Part shown: in pieces, positions 7,679 through 15,538 of the stretch | How the letters are laid out: each line of letters opens with the position of its first letter | Position numbering within the stretch: the first letter of the stretch is position 1 | DNA from: JADLEX01 sp964586775 | Lineage (GTDB): Bacteria; Lernaellota; Lernaellaia; JACKCT01 | DNA: 25,557 bases | Direction of reading: 5' to 3' | NCBI GenBank assembly: GCA_964586775.1 | Contig: CAZPJD010000105.1 | Coordinates: forward strand, 1-25,557 | Notes under the pieces: generated by a model | Told to the model about the DNA's origin: nothing | What the model saw: the letters and a program-made list of their open reading frames with translations, nothing else | Databases searched by the model: none | Translations under genes and position numbers: made by a program

Positions 7679-7897
7679 ATGTCGAAAGAAGAAGCCATTG
7701 AAGTGCCCGCGAAGGTCGTCGAGGCCCTGCCCAACGCGATGTTCCGGGTTCAGCTCGAAAACGGTCACAACGCGCTGGTGCACCTGACCGGGAAGATGCG
7801 CAAGTTCCGCATCAAGATCATCCCCGGCGACGAGGTGACCGTGGAGCTGTCGCCCTACGACCTCAGCCGCGGCCGGATCGTCTTCCGCAAACGCTGA
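7679..7897 (+). CDS. infA: translation initiation factor IF-1
   Basis: 72 residues, the usual IF-1 length. The S1-like OB fold is clear: EVPAKVVEALPNAMFRVQL, NGHNALVHLTGKMRKFRIK, IIPGDEVTVELSPYDLSRG and the ending RIVFRKR. IF-1 binds the ribosomal A site with IF-2 and IF-3 in initiation. The gene is not next to ribosomal protein genes, unlike many bacteria where it sits with rpmJ or secY. The ribosome binding site is weak (GTGAG before the ATG). The 219 bp upstream show no clear promoter and no gene. There is no clear terminator after the stop. Confidence 0.97.
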   Translation: MSKEEAIEVPAKVVEALPNAMFRVQLENGHNALVHLTGKMRKFRIKIIPGDEVTVELSPYDLSRGRIVFRKR

Positions 7898-7974
7898 CGC
7901 GCCCCCGCCGTTCCCCGATTCGCTCTTTCCGCGTTTCGCGCGTCCCATGTTTCGTGAGGCCGTTCGCGCGTGTA

Positions 7975-8003
7975 TGGTCAAGCGCGCGTCCGTATTGCAT
8001 AAT
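7975..8003 (+). promoter_or_regulatory. candidate sigma-70 promoter for the acyltransferase/SDR pair
   Basis: TGGTCA (7975-7980) and CATAAT (7998-8003) are separated by exactly 17 bp. The -35 matches four and the -10 five of six consensus bases. The start of transcription would be near 8010, about 57 nt before the ATG at 8067. It is the only AT-rich -10-like box in this gap. Confidence 0.5.
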
Positions 8004-8066
8004 ATTGCCCCGCTGGGGGGTGGGTCTTCCCGCCGGATCGACGTTTCGGGCTCGAAAGGACGAGGG

Positions 8067-8951
8067 ATGAATCGGCAGCAACGTCAGGCTGCGCTCGCGC
8101 TCGCGCGCAAGCTGCTGCCACCGGACGAGTTTGAGCGCGCGGTGAGCATCGAGATCAACGACGCGGGCTTCGGCTACGATCCGTTCGGTCTGGAGAAGGA
8201 AACCACCGTCCTCGCCCTCGGGCTTTTGCGGTACGTTCACAAGTATTGGTTCCGCGTGGAGAGCCATGGAGCGGAGCACGTGCCCGCGAAGGGCCGCGCG
8301 CTCGTCGTGCCCAACCACTCCGGCGTGGTGCCGATCGACGGGGTCATGATCGCCGTCGATCTTGCGAACCGGATGAAAAAACCGCGCATCGCCCGCGCGA
8401 TGGTCGACAACTTTGCGGGCTTCCTGCCCTACGTCAGCGTGTTCTTCAACCGCGTCGGCTCGGTCATCGGCGCACGCCGGAATTTCGCGGACCTGCTCGA
8501 TCGGGACGAATTGGTCGTCGTGTTTCCAGAGGGCACCAAGGGCGTCGGCAAGCCGTTTTCCAGGCGCTACAACCTCGTGCGTTTCAACGTCGGTTTCATC
8601 GAGCTTGCGCTGCGTCATCGCGCGCCGATCATCCCCACGGCGGTGATCGGGGCCGAGGAGCAGGCGCCGCTGCTGTTCAACATCAAGCCGATCGCGCGGA
8701 TGCTCGGCTTTCCGTACTTCCCGGTCACGCCGTTCTTCCCGCATCTGGGCCCCTTGGGCGCGATCCCGCTGCCGGTCAAGTACCACATCTTTTACGGACC
8801 GCCGATCGAGCTGTTCCACGAGTACGGACCCGAAACGCTGGAAGACCTGGAGAAGGTGAGGATGCTCGCCGACCGCGTGCAGATGGTCGTGCAGGACATG
8901 ATCATCAAGGGGCTCGACCAGCGCAAAACCGTCTTTGGTTTCGGGGAGTAG
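8067..8951 (+). CDS. lysophospholipid acyltransferase family protein (Rv0502-like)
   Basis: 294 residues from the ATG at 8067 (AAAGGACGAGGG just upstream); the frame is open further 5' but that part has no protein-like character. Motifs: WFRVESHGAEHVPAKG, VPNHSGVVPIDG (the motif-1 His and Asp are six apart rather than four), VVFPEGTKGVGKPFSRRY, and APIIPTAVIGAEEQAP with GFPYFPVTPFFPHLGPLG. This set matches, from memory, the M. tuberculosis Rv0502 family of acyltransferases rather than classical PlsC. Expected place: cytoplasmic face of the membrane; acyl acceptor unknown. Five bases separate its stop from the next gene, an SDR, and in actinobacteria the homologous genes are also neighbours. 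The two therefore probably act in one lipid pathway. Confidence 0.87.
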   Translation: MNRQQRQAALALARKLLPPDEFERAVSIEINDAGFGYDPFGLEKETTVLALGLLRYVHKYWFRVESHGAEHVPAKGRALVVPNHSGVVPIDGVMIAVDLANRMKKPRIARAMVDNFAGFLPYVSVFFNRVGSVIGARRNFADLLDRDELVVVFPEGTKGVGKPFSRRYNLVRFNVGFIELALRHRAPIIPTAVIGAEEQAPLLFNIKPIARMLGFPYFPVTPFFPHLGPLGAIPLPVKYHIFYGPPIELFHEYGPETLEDLEKVRMLADRVQMVVQDMIIKGLDQRKTVFGFGE

Positions 8952-8956
8952 CCGCC

Positions 8957-9919
8957 ATGCCGAACCGCGACCAAAAATTCAACGTGCTCATCACCGGCGT
9001 TTCGACGTCGATCGGCCGCCACCTGGCCTCGCACCTGTGCGACGACAAGCGCGTGGGCGTGGTGCTCGGCGTCGCGCGCGACGAGAAGCCCTACTACTTC
9101 AACGACCTGCCGTCGGACCGGTTCATCTACCGCGCGTGCGACATCCTGAAGTACCGCGAGCTCAACAACCTGTTCCTGTCGCGCACGTTCAAAGAGGCGC
9201 AGATCAACGCCGTCGTGCACCTGGCGTTCAAGACGCGCATTTCCAACAGCGAGGACGTGCACGAACTGAACGTCAACGGCACCAAGGCCCTGCTCGAGCG
9301 CTGCATCGCGACGCAGACCATTCAAAAGTTCATCTTCAAGAGCTCGAACACGGTCTACAAGCTGCGCCCGCACAACCCCGTGTTTCTGGACGAAAACGCG
9401 GACCTGAACTTCGATACCGACGCCGATCAGTGGATCAAGGACCGCGTGGACGCCGACATGATCTGCCGCTCGTTCATGGACAACAAGCGCATGGATATCG
9501 TGATCCTTCGGATGAGCAACATCATCGGGCGCAACGTCGGCGGCCAGTTCAACGCCTATTTCGACTCGCCGGTCATTTTCAAGCCGATGGGATTCAATCC
9601 GCTGATCAACCTGCTGCACATGAAAGACGTGATCCAGTCGATCAAGCTCGCGATTTTCAAGCGCAACGCGCACGGCATTTACAACATCGCGGGTCAGGAC
9701 ACCGCGCCGATCACGACCATCGCCGAGCTCGCACGCTCGCGCGTCGTCAGTCTGCCCGAGCCGGTGCTGCCGCTCGTCAACTGGGTGCAGCGCAAGATGG
9801 GGATGACGACTTACTACTACTCGGTCGACCGCGAGCGGCAGAAATACACGGCGCTCATGGACATCGCGAAGGCCGAGCGCGAGCTGGGCTACAAACCCAC
9901 GGGCCGCGTCGAGTTCTGA
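8957..9919 (+). CDS. NAD-dependent epimerase/dehydratase-like SDR with altered active site
   Basis: 320 residues. The Rossmann start is VLITGVSTSIGRHLA (residues 10-24): TGxxxxIG with the usual middle Gly replaced by Thr17. Asp62 after the second strand, VVHLAF (86-91) and LNVNGTKAL (104-112) follow the extended-SDR plan. FIFKSSNTVY (125-134) carries the active-site Ser region. Where extended SDRs have YxxxK this protein has W159-I-K-D-R163, so both catalytic residues appear replaced. The C-terminal substrate domain is ordinary for the family (YNIAGQDTAPITTI, RELGYKPTGR). It may bind a nucleotide or lipid-linked sugar without classical redox chemistry. It is cotranscribed with the acyltransferase (gap 5 bp). 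The ATG at 8957 has no strong ribosome binding site, consistent with coupling. Its 3' end overlaps the convergent gene by 31 bp. Confidence 0.87.
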   Translation: MPNRDQKFNVLITGVSTSIGRHLASHLCDDKRVGVVLGVARDEKPYYFNDLPSDRFIYRACDILKYRELNNLFLSRTFKEAQINAVVHLAFKTRISNSEDVHELNVNGTKALLERCIATQTIQKFIFKSSNTVYKLRPHNPVFLDENADLNFDTDADQWIKDRVDADMICRSFMDNKRMDIVILRMSNIIGRNVGGQFNAYFDSPVIFKPMGFNPLINLLHMKDVIQSIKLAIFKRNAHGIYNIAGQDTAPITTIAELARSRVVSLPEPVLPLVNWVQRKMGMTTYYYSVDRERQKYTALMDIAKAERELGYKPTGRVEF

Positions 9920-10272
9920 TCGGCCGGCACCCCCAGCTCCGTCAGAAATCCGTCCAGCACGGCGATACCCGCCCGGGCCGAGGAATCGCCCTCGTCGCGG
10001 CGGCGAATCAGCGCGCTTTTGCGAAACCGGATCTCGTTCGCGAGGATCTCGCCGAGCACACGCACGCGGGTGTTGGTGAAATCGCGCGCGGCCGCGAGGC
10101 GGAAGAACTCCATCGCGCGGTCGAGGTCGTCGGTCTTCAGGGCGGCCAGAGCCTGCCCCACATAGAACCCCGCGGGGTAGAGCCCCCAACCTTTGGGCAG
10201 CCGCGTCGCCACCTTGAGCGCGATGATCGCCAGCGCGTGAACGATCACGACGCGCCCCGACCGCGGCGGCAT
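9889..10272 (-). CDS. small TPR-like protein of unknown function
   Basis: 127 residues from the ATG at 10272. Residues 8-25 are hydrophobic (VVIVHALAIIALKVA), either a membrane anchor or a buried helix. GWGLYPAGFYVGQALAALKTD followed by DLDRAMEFFRLAAARDF looks like one or two tetratricopeptide-type helix pairs. The tail has an Arg-rich stretch (KSALIRRRDEGDSSARAG). No named family is recognised. It is divergent from the TMTC-like gene at 10333 with only 60 bp between starts, and its last 31 bp overlap the end of the SDR gene. An upstream in-frame ATG near 10338 would add 22 Arg-rich residues. No clear ribosome binding site is seen for either start. The alternation of hydrophobic and charged residues makes coding more likely than not. 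Confidence 0.6.
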   Translation of the reverse strand: MPPRSGRVVIVHALAIIALKVATRLPKGWGLYPAGFYVGQALAALKTDDLDRAMEFFRLAAARDFTNTRVRVLGEILANEIRFRKSALIRRRDEGDSSARAGIAVLDGFLTELGVPADQNSTRPVGL

Positions 10273-10332
10273 TGAGATGGGGCGAATTGTCGGGTTAAGA
10301 TCACGCGGTCCTCTATCACGGGAGCGGGCGCG

Positions 10333-11952
10333 TTGCATAGGCCGCACGGCGCGGCTCTTCTGATGAAGAGCGTTCACGTCCTGATCGGATTTCTGATCGT
10401 CCTCCTTTACGCGCGCACGGTGCCCGGCGGATTCGTTTACGACGACGAGTTCTATGTGCGCGACAACCCGGCGATTCGCCGACTCGCGAACTGGCCGTAC
10501 TTTTTCACCGAGCCCGCCACCGCCGTCGCCCATCCGCTCCAGCAGGACATGGTGTATCGCCCGCTGGCGACCACGTTCTTCGCGCTCGAATACGCGGCCT
10601 TCGGCGCGGATCGCCCTGGCCGTTGGCACCTCGTCTCGATCGGCCTTTTCCTGCTCGTCATCGGGTCGATGTCGAGCTTCTCCCGCCAACTGCTGAAACG
10701 AGACGAGCTGATCGTGCTCGCCGTCGCGTTCGCCGCGTTTCACCCGCTCATGTCCGAGACCGTCTCGTGGGTGAGCGCCCAACCCACGCTGCTATGCGCG
10801 CTGTGCCTGCTGCTCGGCCTCGCGGCTTACGATCTCGGCGCAGGCGTGCCCGGCGGTGTGCGCCGATGGTGGTTCGCCGGATCGGCGCTGCTGCTCGCGG
10901 CGTCGATGGGATTCAAGGAGGTCGGTGTCGTTGCGCCGTTTCTCGTCGCGGCCCATCGCGTCGAGGGTGCTTCGCCGCGCTACCGAACCGCCGTCATCGG
11001 CGCGGTTGGTGCCGTGGCGGTTGTCTACGTCGCCGTCCGCACCGCGCTCACGGGGGCCGTCGCGCAGAGCGGGCTTTATGGCGACGGCATCGCCGCGCAC
11101 CTCGCCGCCGTCGCGTCGATCGTTCCGCGTTATCTGGCGCGCGCGGCGTTTCCCGTGCACCTGCGCGTTTTCGACGACTGGCCGTCGCCAGGTATCGTGA
11201 GCACGCTCGTGGGCGCGGCGTTTCTGATCGGACTACCGATCGCGACGTGGCGGCTTCGCAAGACGCGGTCGTCGCTGTCGTTCGCCCTCGCGTTCACGTG
11301 GCTGACCTATCTGCCGTCGTCAAACCTGATCCCCACGGGTATGCCGAGCGCCGAGCGCTACTTCTTTTTGCCGATGATCGGGCTTTGCTGGATCGCCGCG
11401 ATCGGTGCCGGGCCGCTGCTGCAAAGCCGCGCGGTCAATTTCGCCGTGCCGTCGCTCGTCGCCGTCGCGTGTCTTTTCGCCGGACTCACCTTCGCCCGCA
11501 CGCACGTCTGGAGTTCGCCCGAGGCGTTTTGGAGCAACGCCGTGCGCGAGCAACCGCGCCTCGCCCTCGGGCACTATCAGCTCGGGCTATATTACGGCGC
11601 GGACGGCGATCTCGCGCGCGCGGAAGAGCACTATCGACTTGCGCTCGACGTCGATCCCGATCACGACGGGGCGCGCAACAACCTCGGCACCACGCTGGCC
11701 CGCGCGGAGCGCTACGATGAGGCGGCCGAGATCTTTACGCGGATTCTCGCCACCGATCCATCGAACGATCGCGTGATCGAAAACCTCGTGCGCGTGCGGA
11801 CCCAACAGGGGCGATTCGATGACGCGGCGGCGATTGTGGCGGGCGCGCTGCGCGAACGTCGGACGGATCGGTTGCGTCGACTCGCGCGCTCGCTCGCGGA
11901 GACGGAGGTTTCGCCCGCCATGCGCGAGGAGTTGGTCCGGCTGTCGTCGTAA
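10333..11952 (+). CDS. multi-spanning membrane protein with C-terminal TPRs (TMTC-like, GT-C fold)
   Basis: 539 residues. The first membrane helix is followed by FVYDDEFYVRDNPAI, an acidic pair in the first large loop as in GT-C glycosyltransferases. YRPLATTFFALEYAAFG, HPLMSETVSWVSAQP and GFKEVGVVAPFLV match the pattern of bacterial proteins related to eukaryotic TMTC O-mannosyltransferases. About ten hydrophobic segments run to residue 395. Residues about 405-520 hold TPRs (ALGHYQLGLYYGADGDLARA, DHDGARNNLGTTLARAERYD, NDRVIENLVRVRTQQGRFDD). A lipid-linked sugar transfer role in the inner membrane with a periplasmic TPR domain is inferred, not shown. The start is TTG at 10333, with GGGAG eight bases upstream; an ATG at 10363 is the alternative. 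Only 10 bp separate its end from the convergent peptidase gene. Confidence 0.82.
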   Translation: MHRPHGAALLMKSVHVLIGFLIVLLYARTVPGGFVYDDEFYVRDNPAIRRLANWPYFFTEPATAVAHPLQQDMVYRPLATTFFALEYAAFGADRPGRWHLVSIGLFLLVIGSMSSFSRQLLKRDELIVLAVAFAAFHPLMSETVSWVSAQPTLLCALCLLLGLAAYDLGAGVPGGVRRWWFAGSALLLAASMGFKEVGVVAPFLVAAHRVEGASPRYRTAVIGAVGAVAVVYVAVRTALTGAVAQSGLYGDGIAAHLAAVASIVPRYLARAAFPVHLRVFDDWPSPGIVSTLVGAAFLIGLPIATWRLRKTRSSLSFALAFTWLTYLPSSNLIPTGMPSAERYFFLPMIGLCWIAAIGAGPLLQSRAVNFAVPSLVAVACLFAGLTFARTHVWSSPEAFWSNAVREQPRLALGHYQLGLYYGADGDLARAEEHYRLALDVDPDHDGARNNLGTTLARAERYDEAAEIFTRILATDPSNDRVIENLVRVRTQQGRFDDAAAIVAGALRERRTDRLRRLARSLAETEVSPAMREELVRLSS

Positions 11953-11962
11953 CCTCTCGGGG

Positions 11963-13219
11963 TCACTTCGCGGCGAGCGCTTCGGTCTTCTCCATGCGCT
12001 CGTTCGCCGCGGCGATCGTCTCTTTCAGCTTCGGCATCAGCGCCGCCGGGAGCGTCGTCACGCTCTGGATCTTCTGCTTTGCCGGGTTGATGTGACGCCC
12101 GCCGGAGAGCAACTCGAAATGCAGATGCGGGCCGGTCGAGCGCCCCGTGCTACCCACGCGGCCGATCACCTGCCGCTGGCCGACACGCTGGCCGCTACGC
12201 ACGTTGATGGCCGACAAGTGCGCGTAACGCGAGCGCAGTCCGCCCGGATGGGAAATCTCGACAAGTTTGCCGTAGCCGCCCGCATTGCCCGCGCGGCTGA
12301 CGGTGCCGTCGGCCACCGCCCACACCCGCGTGCCCGTCGGCGCGCCGTAGTCGACGCCGGTGTGCATCTTGCGTTCGCGCAGAGTGGGGTGGAAACGCAC
12401 GCCGTAACGGCTCGTCACGCGAAGTACGTCGAGCGGCGCGCGCAGGAAGAACTTTTTTAGCTTCACGCCTTTTTCGTTGTAGTAGCCCGCGATGTCGGAT
12501 TTCTCGTGATCGAACCAGTAGCCGCGCACCGTACCCGCCTCCGTGCCGACATACTCCGCCGCGTGAATGCGTCCGTAGTCCACCACGCGGCCCTTGCACG
12601 TGATGCGGTCCATGAGGATGCGATAGGTGTCGCCCTCGCGGACCTCCTCGGCGAAGTCGATGTCGTACTCGAACACGCGCACCACGTTGCCCGCGAGCTT
12701 CGGTTGCTCGCCGCCGTCGATGATCGATTGGTAGAACGACGACTTGATGACACCGGTGAAGACGACGGTCTGCGTCTCGGTGGGGAGCTTGATGGTTTCG
12801 CCAATCAGACGGCCCGTGTCGTCGCGATCGAGGCGGATCGTCGTGAGCTGATCGAGCGCCATGGCGAAGCGCACGACGCGCCCGTCGTCGCCCACGCGCG
12901 CGCCAAAGGGTTCGCCGGGCTTTCGCCGCGTGAAGTCGAGCTTCGCATCGGCGAGCGCCGCCATGATCTCCGATGTCGCGGCCTCGGCGAAGCCCGCGCT
13001 ACGCAGGGCATCGGCGAGCGTAGCGTCCTTTCTGATGCTTCCCCGAAGCACCGACGTGCGCGGATTGGCACCGTCGGGATCGACCGACGCGTCGACGCGC
13101 TCGTGGCGCTGCTCGAACCACCGCCACTGCGCGCCGATGACCGCCGCGCCGATGGCGATCAGAATCGCGCAACGCACTACGACGGCCAACCGGTTTCGCG
13201 CAAACAACCAACCCAACAC
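11963..13219 (-). CDS. M23-family (MepM/YebA-like) peptidoglycan endopeptidase
   Basis: About 418 residues from GTG 13219; TTG at 13216 has better ribosome-binding spacing, and an upstream ATG at 13300 would add an Arg/Pro-rich stretch I think is not coding. The N-terminal helix AVVVRCAILIAIGAAVIG anchors it in the inner membrane. KDATLADALRSAGFAEAAT and the following region resemble the OapA/LysM-like domain of MepM proteins. The C-terminal lysostaphin-type domain is complete: SRYGVRFHPTLRERKMHTGVD (first Zn ligands His and Asp, shown in part), GTRVWAVADGTVSRAGNAGG, RYAHLSAINVRSGQRVG and GPHLHFELLSGG (catalytic His and Zn ligand). The family cuts peptidoglycan crosslinks in the periplasm. 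It is the second peptidoglycan-modifying enzyme in the window. It ends 10 bp from the TMTC-like gene and is divergent from the PanE-like gene. Confidence 0.92.
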   Translation of the reverse strand: MLGWLFARNRLAVVVRCAILIAIGAAVIGAQWRWFEQRHERVDASVDPDGANPRTSVLRGSIRKDATLADALRSAGFAEAATSEIMAALADAKLDFTRRKPGEPFGARVGDDGRVVRFAMALDQLTTIRLDRDDTGRLIGETIKLPTETQTVVFTGVIKSSFYQSIIDGGEQPKLAGNVVRVFEYDIDFAEEVREGDTYRILMDRITCKGRVVDYGRIHAAEYVGTEAGTVRGYWFDHEKSDIAGYYNEKGVKLKKFFLRAPLDVLRVTSRYGVRFHPTLRERKMHTGVDYGAPTGTRVWAVADGTVSRAGNAGGYGKLVEISHPGGLRSRYAHLSAINVRSGQRVGQRQVIGRVGSTGRSTGPHLHFELLSGGRHINPAKQKIQSVTTLPAALMPKLKETIAAANERMEKTEALAAK

Positions 13220-13353
13220 GCACTCCCGCGTCGATTTGGGCGAATGTAACGGCCGCGCTGCGCGCGCGCAACCGAATGCGTCCGGCGCGGTGGCGCGCAA
13301 GCGCGAATTCGGCTAAGAACGCGGCGGGAATTCGGCCTTGGAGACTGGGCGAA

Positions 13354-14274
13354 ATGAGCATCGTGATTTTCGGCGCGGGGGCGATGGGCAGCCTGTACGC
13401 GTCGCTCGTCGCGAAGGCGGGCGAAGACGTGGCGCTCGTCGAGCCCGATCGTCGCGTGCGACGCGCCATCGAGGCGAACGGACTGCGTTACGACGGCACC
13501 GGCGGCGAGCAACGCATCCCCGTGTCGGTCTTCGAGGCGGCACCCGATGCATCGGCGGACCTCGCGTTCGTGTGCGTGCGCGGAATGGATGCCGACTCGG
13601 TCGCGCCAGCGCTCGGGCGCGCGATGACGCCGGCCGGCGCGGCAGTGTGCTTTCAGAACGGGATCGGGCGGATCGATCCGCTGACCGCGGCGCTCGGCCC
13701 CGGTCGCGTGTTCACCGCGTGGACCAACATGAGCGCGACGCTCGTGGAGGCGGGCCACGTGTTGCACACGAGTTGGGGCGACACGCGCATCGCGCCATGC
13801 GCGCCGGAACACCTCGAAACCGCCACGACTGTTGCATCCCGGTTGACGCGCCTCGGCATCAAGACGCACGTCACACCCGACTGCGCGCGGCTCGTGTGGA
13901 CGCGCACGGTGATTCAATCGGGATGGCAGGCCATCGCGACGATCGCGCAGATCGCGAACGACCGCGTGCTGGCGATGGACGAGGCGCGCGCGCTGATGCA
14001 GGCGGCCGTCGCCGAGGCCGTGGCCGTGACGAAGGCCGCGAAGATCGAGCTGCTTGTGGACTCACCCGCCTCCGAGGTCGAGCGGATCCTCGAACTTACG
14101 GCGGGGCACATGTGCCCCATGCTTCAGGATCTGTTTCGCAACCGGCCGATCGAGGTGGACATCATCAACGGTGCGATCGTCGATCTCGCGCGCGAACACG
14201 GCATCGATGCGCCGATTCACGCGACGCTGGTGCGTCTGGCGAAGACGGTGGAACGCGCTCGGCGCGACGCGTGA
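13354..14274 (+). CDS. ketopantoate reductase (PanE/ApbA)-family protein with substituted catalytic residues
   Basis: 306 residues; the ATG at 13354 starts directly at the Rossmann strand MSIVIFGAGAMGSLYA (GxGxxG, NADPH binding), with GGAG ten bases upstream. QNGIGRIDPLTAALG, GHMCPMLQDLFRNRPIEVD and IINGAIVDLAREHGI are the family's C-terminal features, with the conserved Glu present. However the catalytic motif WxKxxxNxxxN of PanE reads W182-T-R184-TVI-Q188-SGW-Q192, so Lys is Arg and both Asn are Gln. The other conserved Lys near residue 76 (VKA in PanE) is also Arg. Either a divergent pantothenate-pathway enzyme or a reductase for another 2-oxo acid is possible. No other pantothenate genes are nearby. 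It is convergent with the isochorismatase-type gene, 8 bp apart. Confidence 0.85.
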   Translation: MSIVIFGAGAMGSLYASLVAKAGEDVALVEPDRRVRRAIEANGLRYDGTGGEQRIPVSVFEAAPDASADLAFVCVRGMDADSVAPALGRAMTPAGAAVCFQNGIGRIDPLTAALGPGRVFTAWTNMSATLVEAGHVLHTSWGDTRIAPCAPEHLETATTVASRLTRLGIKTHVTPDCARLVWTRTVIQSGWQAIATIAQIANDRVLAMDEARALMQAAVAEAVAVTKAAKIELLVDSPASEVERILELTAGHMCPMLQDLFRNRPIEVDIINGAIVDLAREHGIDAPIHATLVRLAKTVERARRDA

Positions 14275-14282
14275 AGGCCGAC

Positions 14283-14846
14283 TTACTTCAGCAGGTCGAA
14301 GACCTTCTTGTGGTCGTCGGTCTTGGCTTCCTGCAGGATTTCGTAGAAGAACATTTCCGACGACGCGATGATCGCGCCCTCGTCGCGCGCGCGGTCGAGG
14401 CCGAGGCGGTGGTTCTCGGCCGTGCGGCTGCCCACCGCGTCGGAGACGATCATCACGTCCCAGTTGCCCGACGCCAGCGCGGTGATCGCCGTCTGAAGGA
14501 CGCAGATATGGGTCTCGATACCGAACAGCACGAGCGTGGACGCCTCGGAGCCTTCGAGGGCTTCCATGAAGGCGGGCTCGCCCAGGCACGAGAACGCGGT
14601 CTTGGGAATCGGTTTGTAGTCCGCGCCGAGGGCCTGCTGAATCTCGGGCAGCGTCGCGCCGAGGCCCTTCGGGTACTGCTCGGTCACGTAGAGCGGCAGG
14701 CCGATGCGGCGGCAGAACTCGATGACCTTTTTCGAGTTCTCGAGCACGCGCTCTTTTTCGTGGATGAATCCGAAGAGCTTTTCCTGAATATCGACGACGA
14801 CCACCGCGACGTCTTCGCGCGGCACCAGTCCTTCGAGTTCGAGCAT
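14283..14846 (-). CDS. isochorismatase-family cysteine hydrolase
   Basis: 187 residues, typical for the single-domain family. AVVVVDIQEKLFGF holds the catalytic Asp19, IPKTAFSC holds Lys82, and LFGIETHICVLQTA holds the nucleophile Cys115, so the triad is complete. YVTEQYPKGLGATLPEI and VSDAVGSRTAENHRLGLDRA are typical of the YcaC/nicotinamidase-like branch of unknown substrate. The enzyme is expected in the cytoplasm and hydrolyses an amide or vinyl ether; the substrate cannot be told. The start at 14846 is backed by AAGGA seven bases upstream. It is a single gene, divergent from the glycosylase gene. Confidence 0.92.
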   Translation of the reverse strand: MLELEGLVPREDVAVVVVDIQEKLFGFIHEKERVLENSKKVIEFCRRIGLPLYVTEQYPKGLGATLPEIQQALGADYKPIPKTAFSCLGEPAFMEALEGSEASTLVLFGIETHICVLQTAITALASGNWDVMIVSDAVGSRTAENHRLGLDRARDEGAIIASSEMFFYEILQEAKTDDHKKVFDLLK

Positions 14847-14935
14847 GAAAGGGTCCTTCCTCGTATGGCGGGGCGGAGTTTAACAAAGAGGCCGATCTTG
14901 TCCAGTTGGGCCGTGTGCGCGCGCCGGGAATCCGC

Positions 14936-15538
14936 GTGAACCGTGACGCTTTCGACGCCCTGCTGACGCACATTCGCGCGTGCCGTCACTGCGAGGGCTC
15001 GCTACCGCTCGGCCCGCGGCCCGTGCTGCGCGCGTCGCTCACCGCGCGGATACTGATCGTGGGCCAGGCGCCGGGCACGCGCGTCCATCAAACGGGCCTG
15101 CCGTGGAACGATCCCAGCGGCGACCGGCTGCGCGCGTGGATGGGCGTGGACCGCGAGACGTTTTACGACGAGTCGCGCATGGCCATCATTCCCATGGGCC
15201 TGTGTTACCCCGGGCGCGGGGCGAGCGGTGATCTGCCGCCGCGCGCCGAGTGCCGCGAGCTGTGGTTCGGCGAATTGCTCGGCGCGCTGCGCCGCGTCGA
15301 GTTCACGATCCTGTGCGGGGCCTACGCGCAGGCGTATCACCTCGCGGGGCGCACGTGCGCCACGCTCACCGCAACCGTCGCCGCGTGGCGCGAATATTGG
15401 CCGCGCCATCTGCCCACGCCGCATCCGTCGCCGCGCAACATCGGGTGGTTTCGCGCGAATCCGTGGTTCGAGGCCGAGGCGGTCCCCGCGCTGCGCGCGC
15501 GCGTTGCCGAATTGCTCTCCCATAGGGGCGCGAGATGA
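14936..15538 (+). CDS. uracil-DNA glycosylase family protein
   Basis: About 200 residues from GTG 14936; TTG 14906 and GTG 14915 are possible earlier starts. ILIVGQAPGTRVHQTGLPW is the family's motif 1 (GxAPG), NDPSGDRLRAWMGV and IIPMGLCYPGRG follow, and PTPHPSPRNIGWFRANPWF carries the HPSPRN motif 2. An N-terminal CRHC pair with later Cys may bind an iron-sulphur cluster as in type 4 enzymes, but only the CxxC is well placed, so this is unsure. The expected role is removal of uracil or another damaged base from DNA. Its stop overlaps the start of the next gene by 4 bp (ATGA), so the two are translationally coupled. Confidence 0.85.
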   Translation: MNRDAFDALLTHIRACRHCEGSLPLGPRPVLRASLTARILIVGQAPGTRVHQTGLPWNDPSGDRLRAWMGVDRETFYDESRMAIIPMGLCYPGRGASGDLPPRAECRELWFGELLGALRRVEFTILCGAYAQAYHLAGRTCATLTATVAAWREYWPRHLPTPHPSPRNIGWFRANPWFEAEAVPALRARVAELLSHRGAR

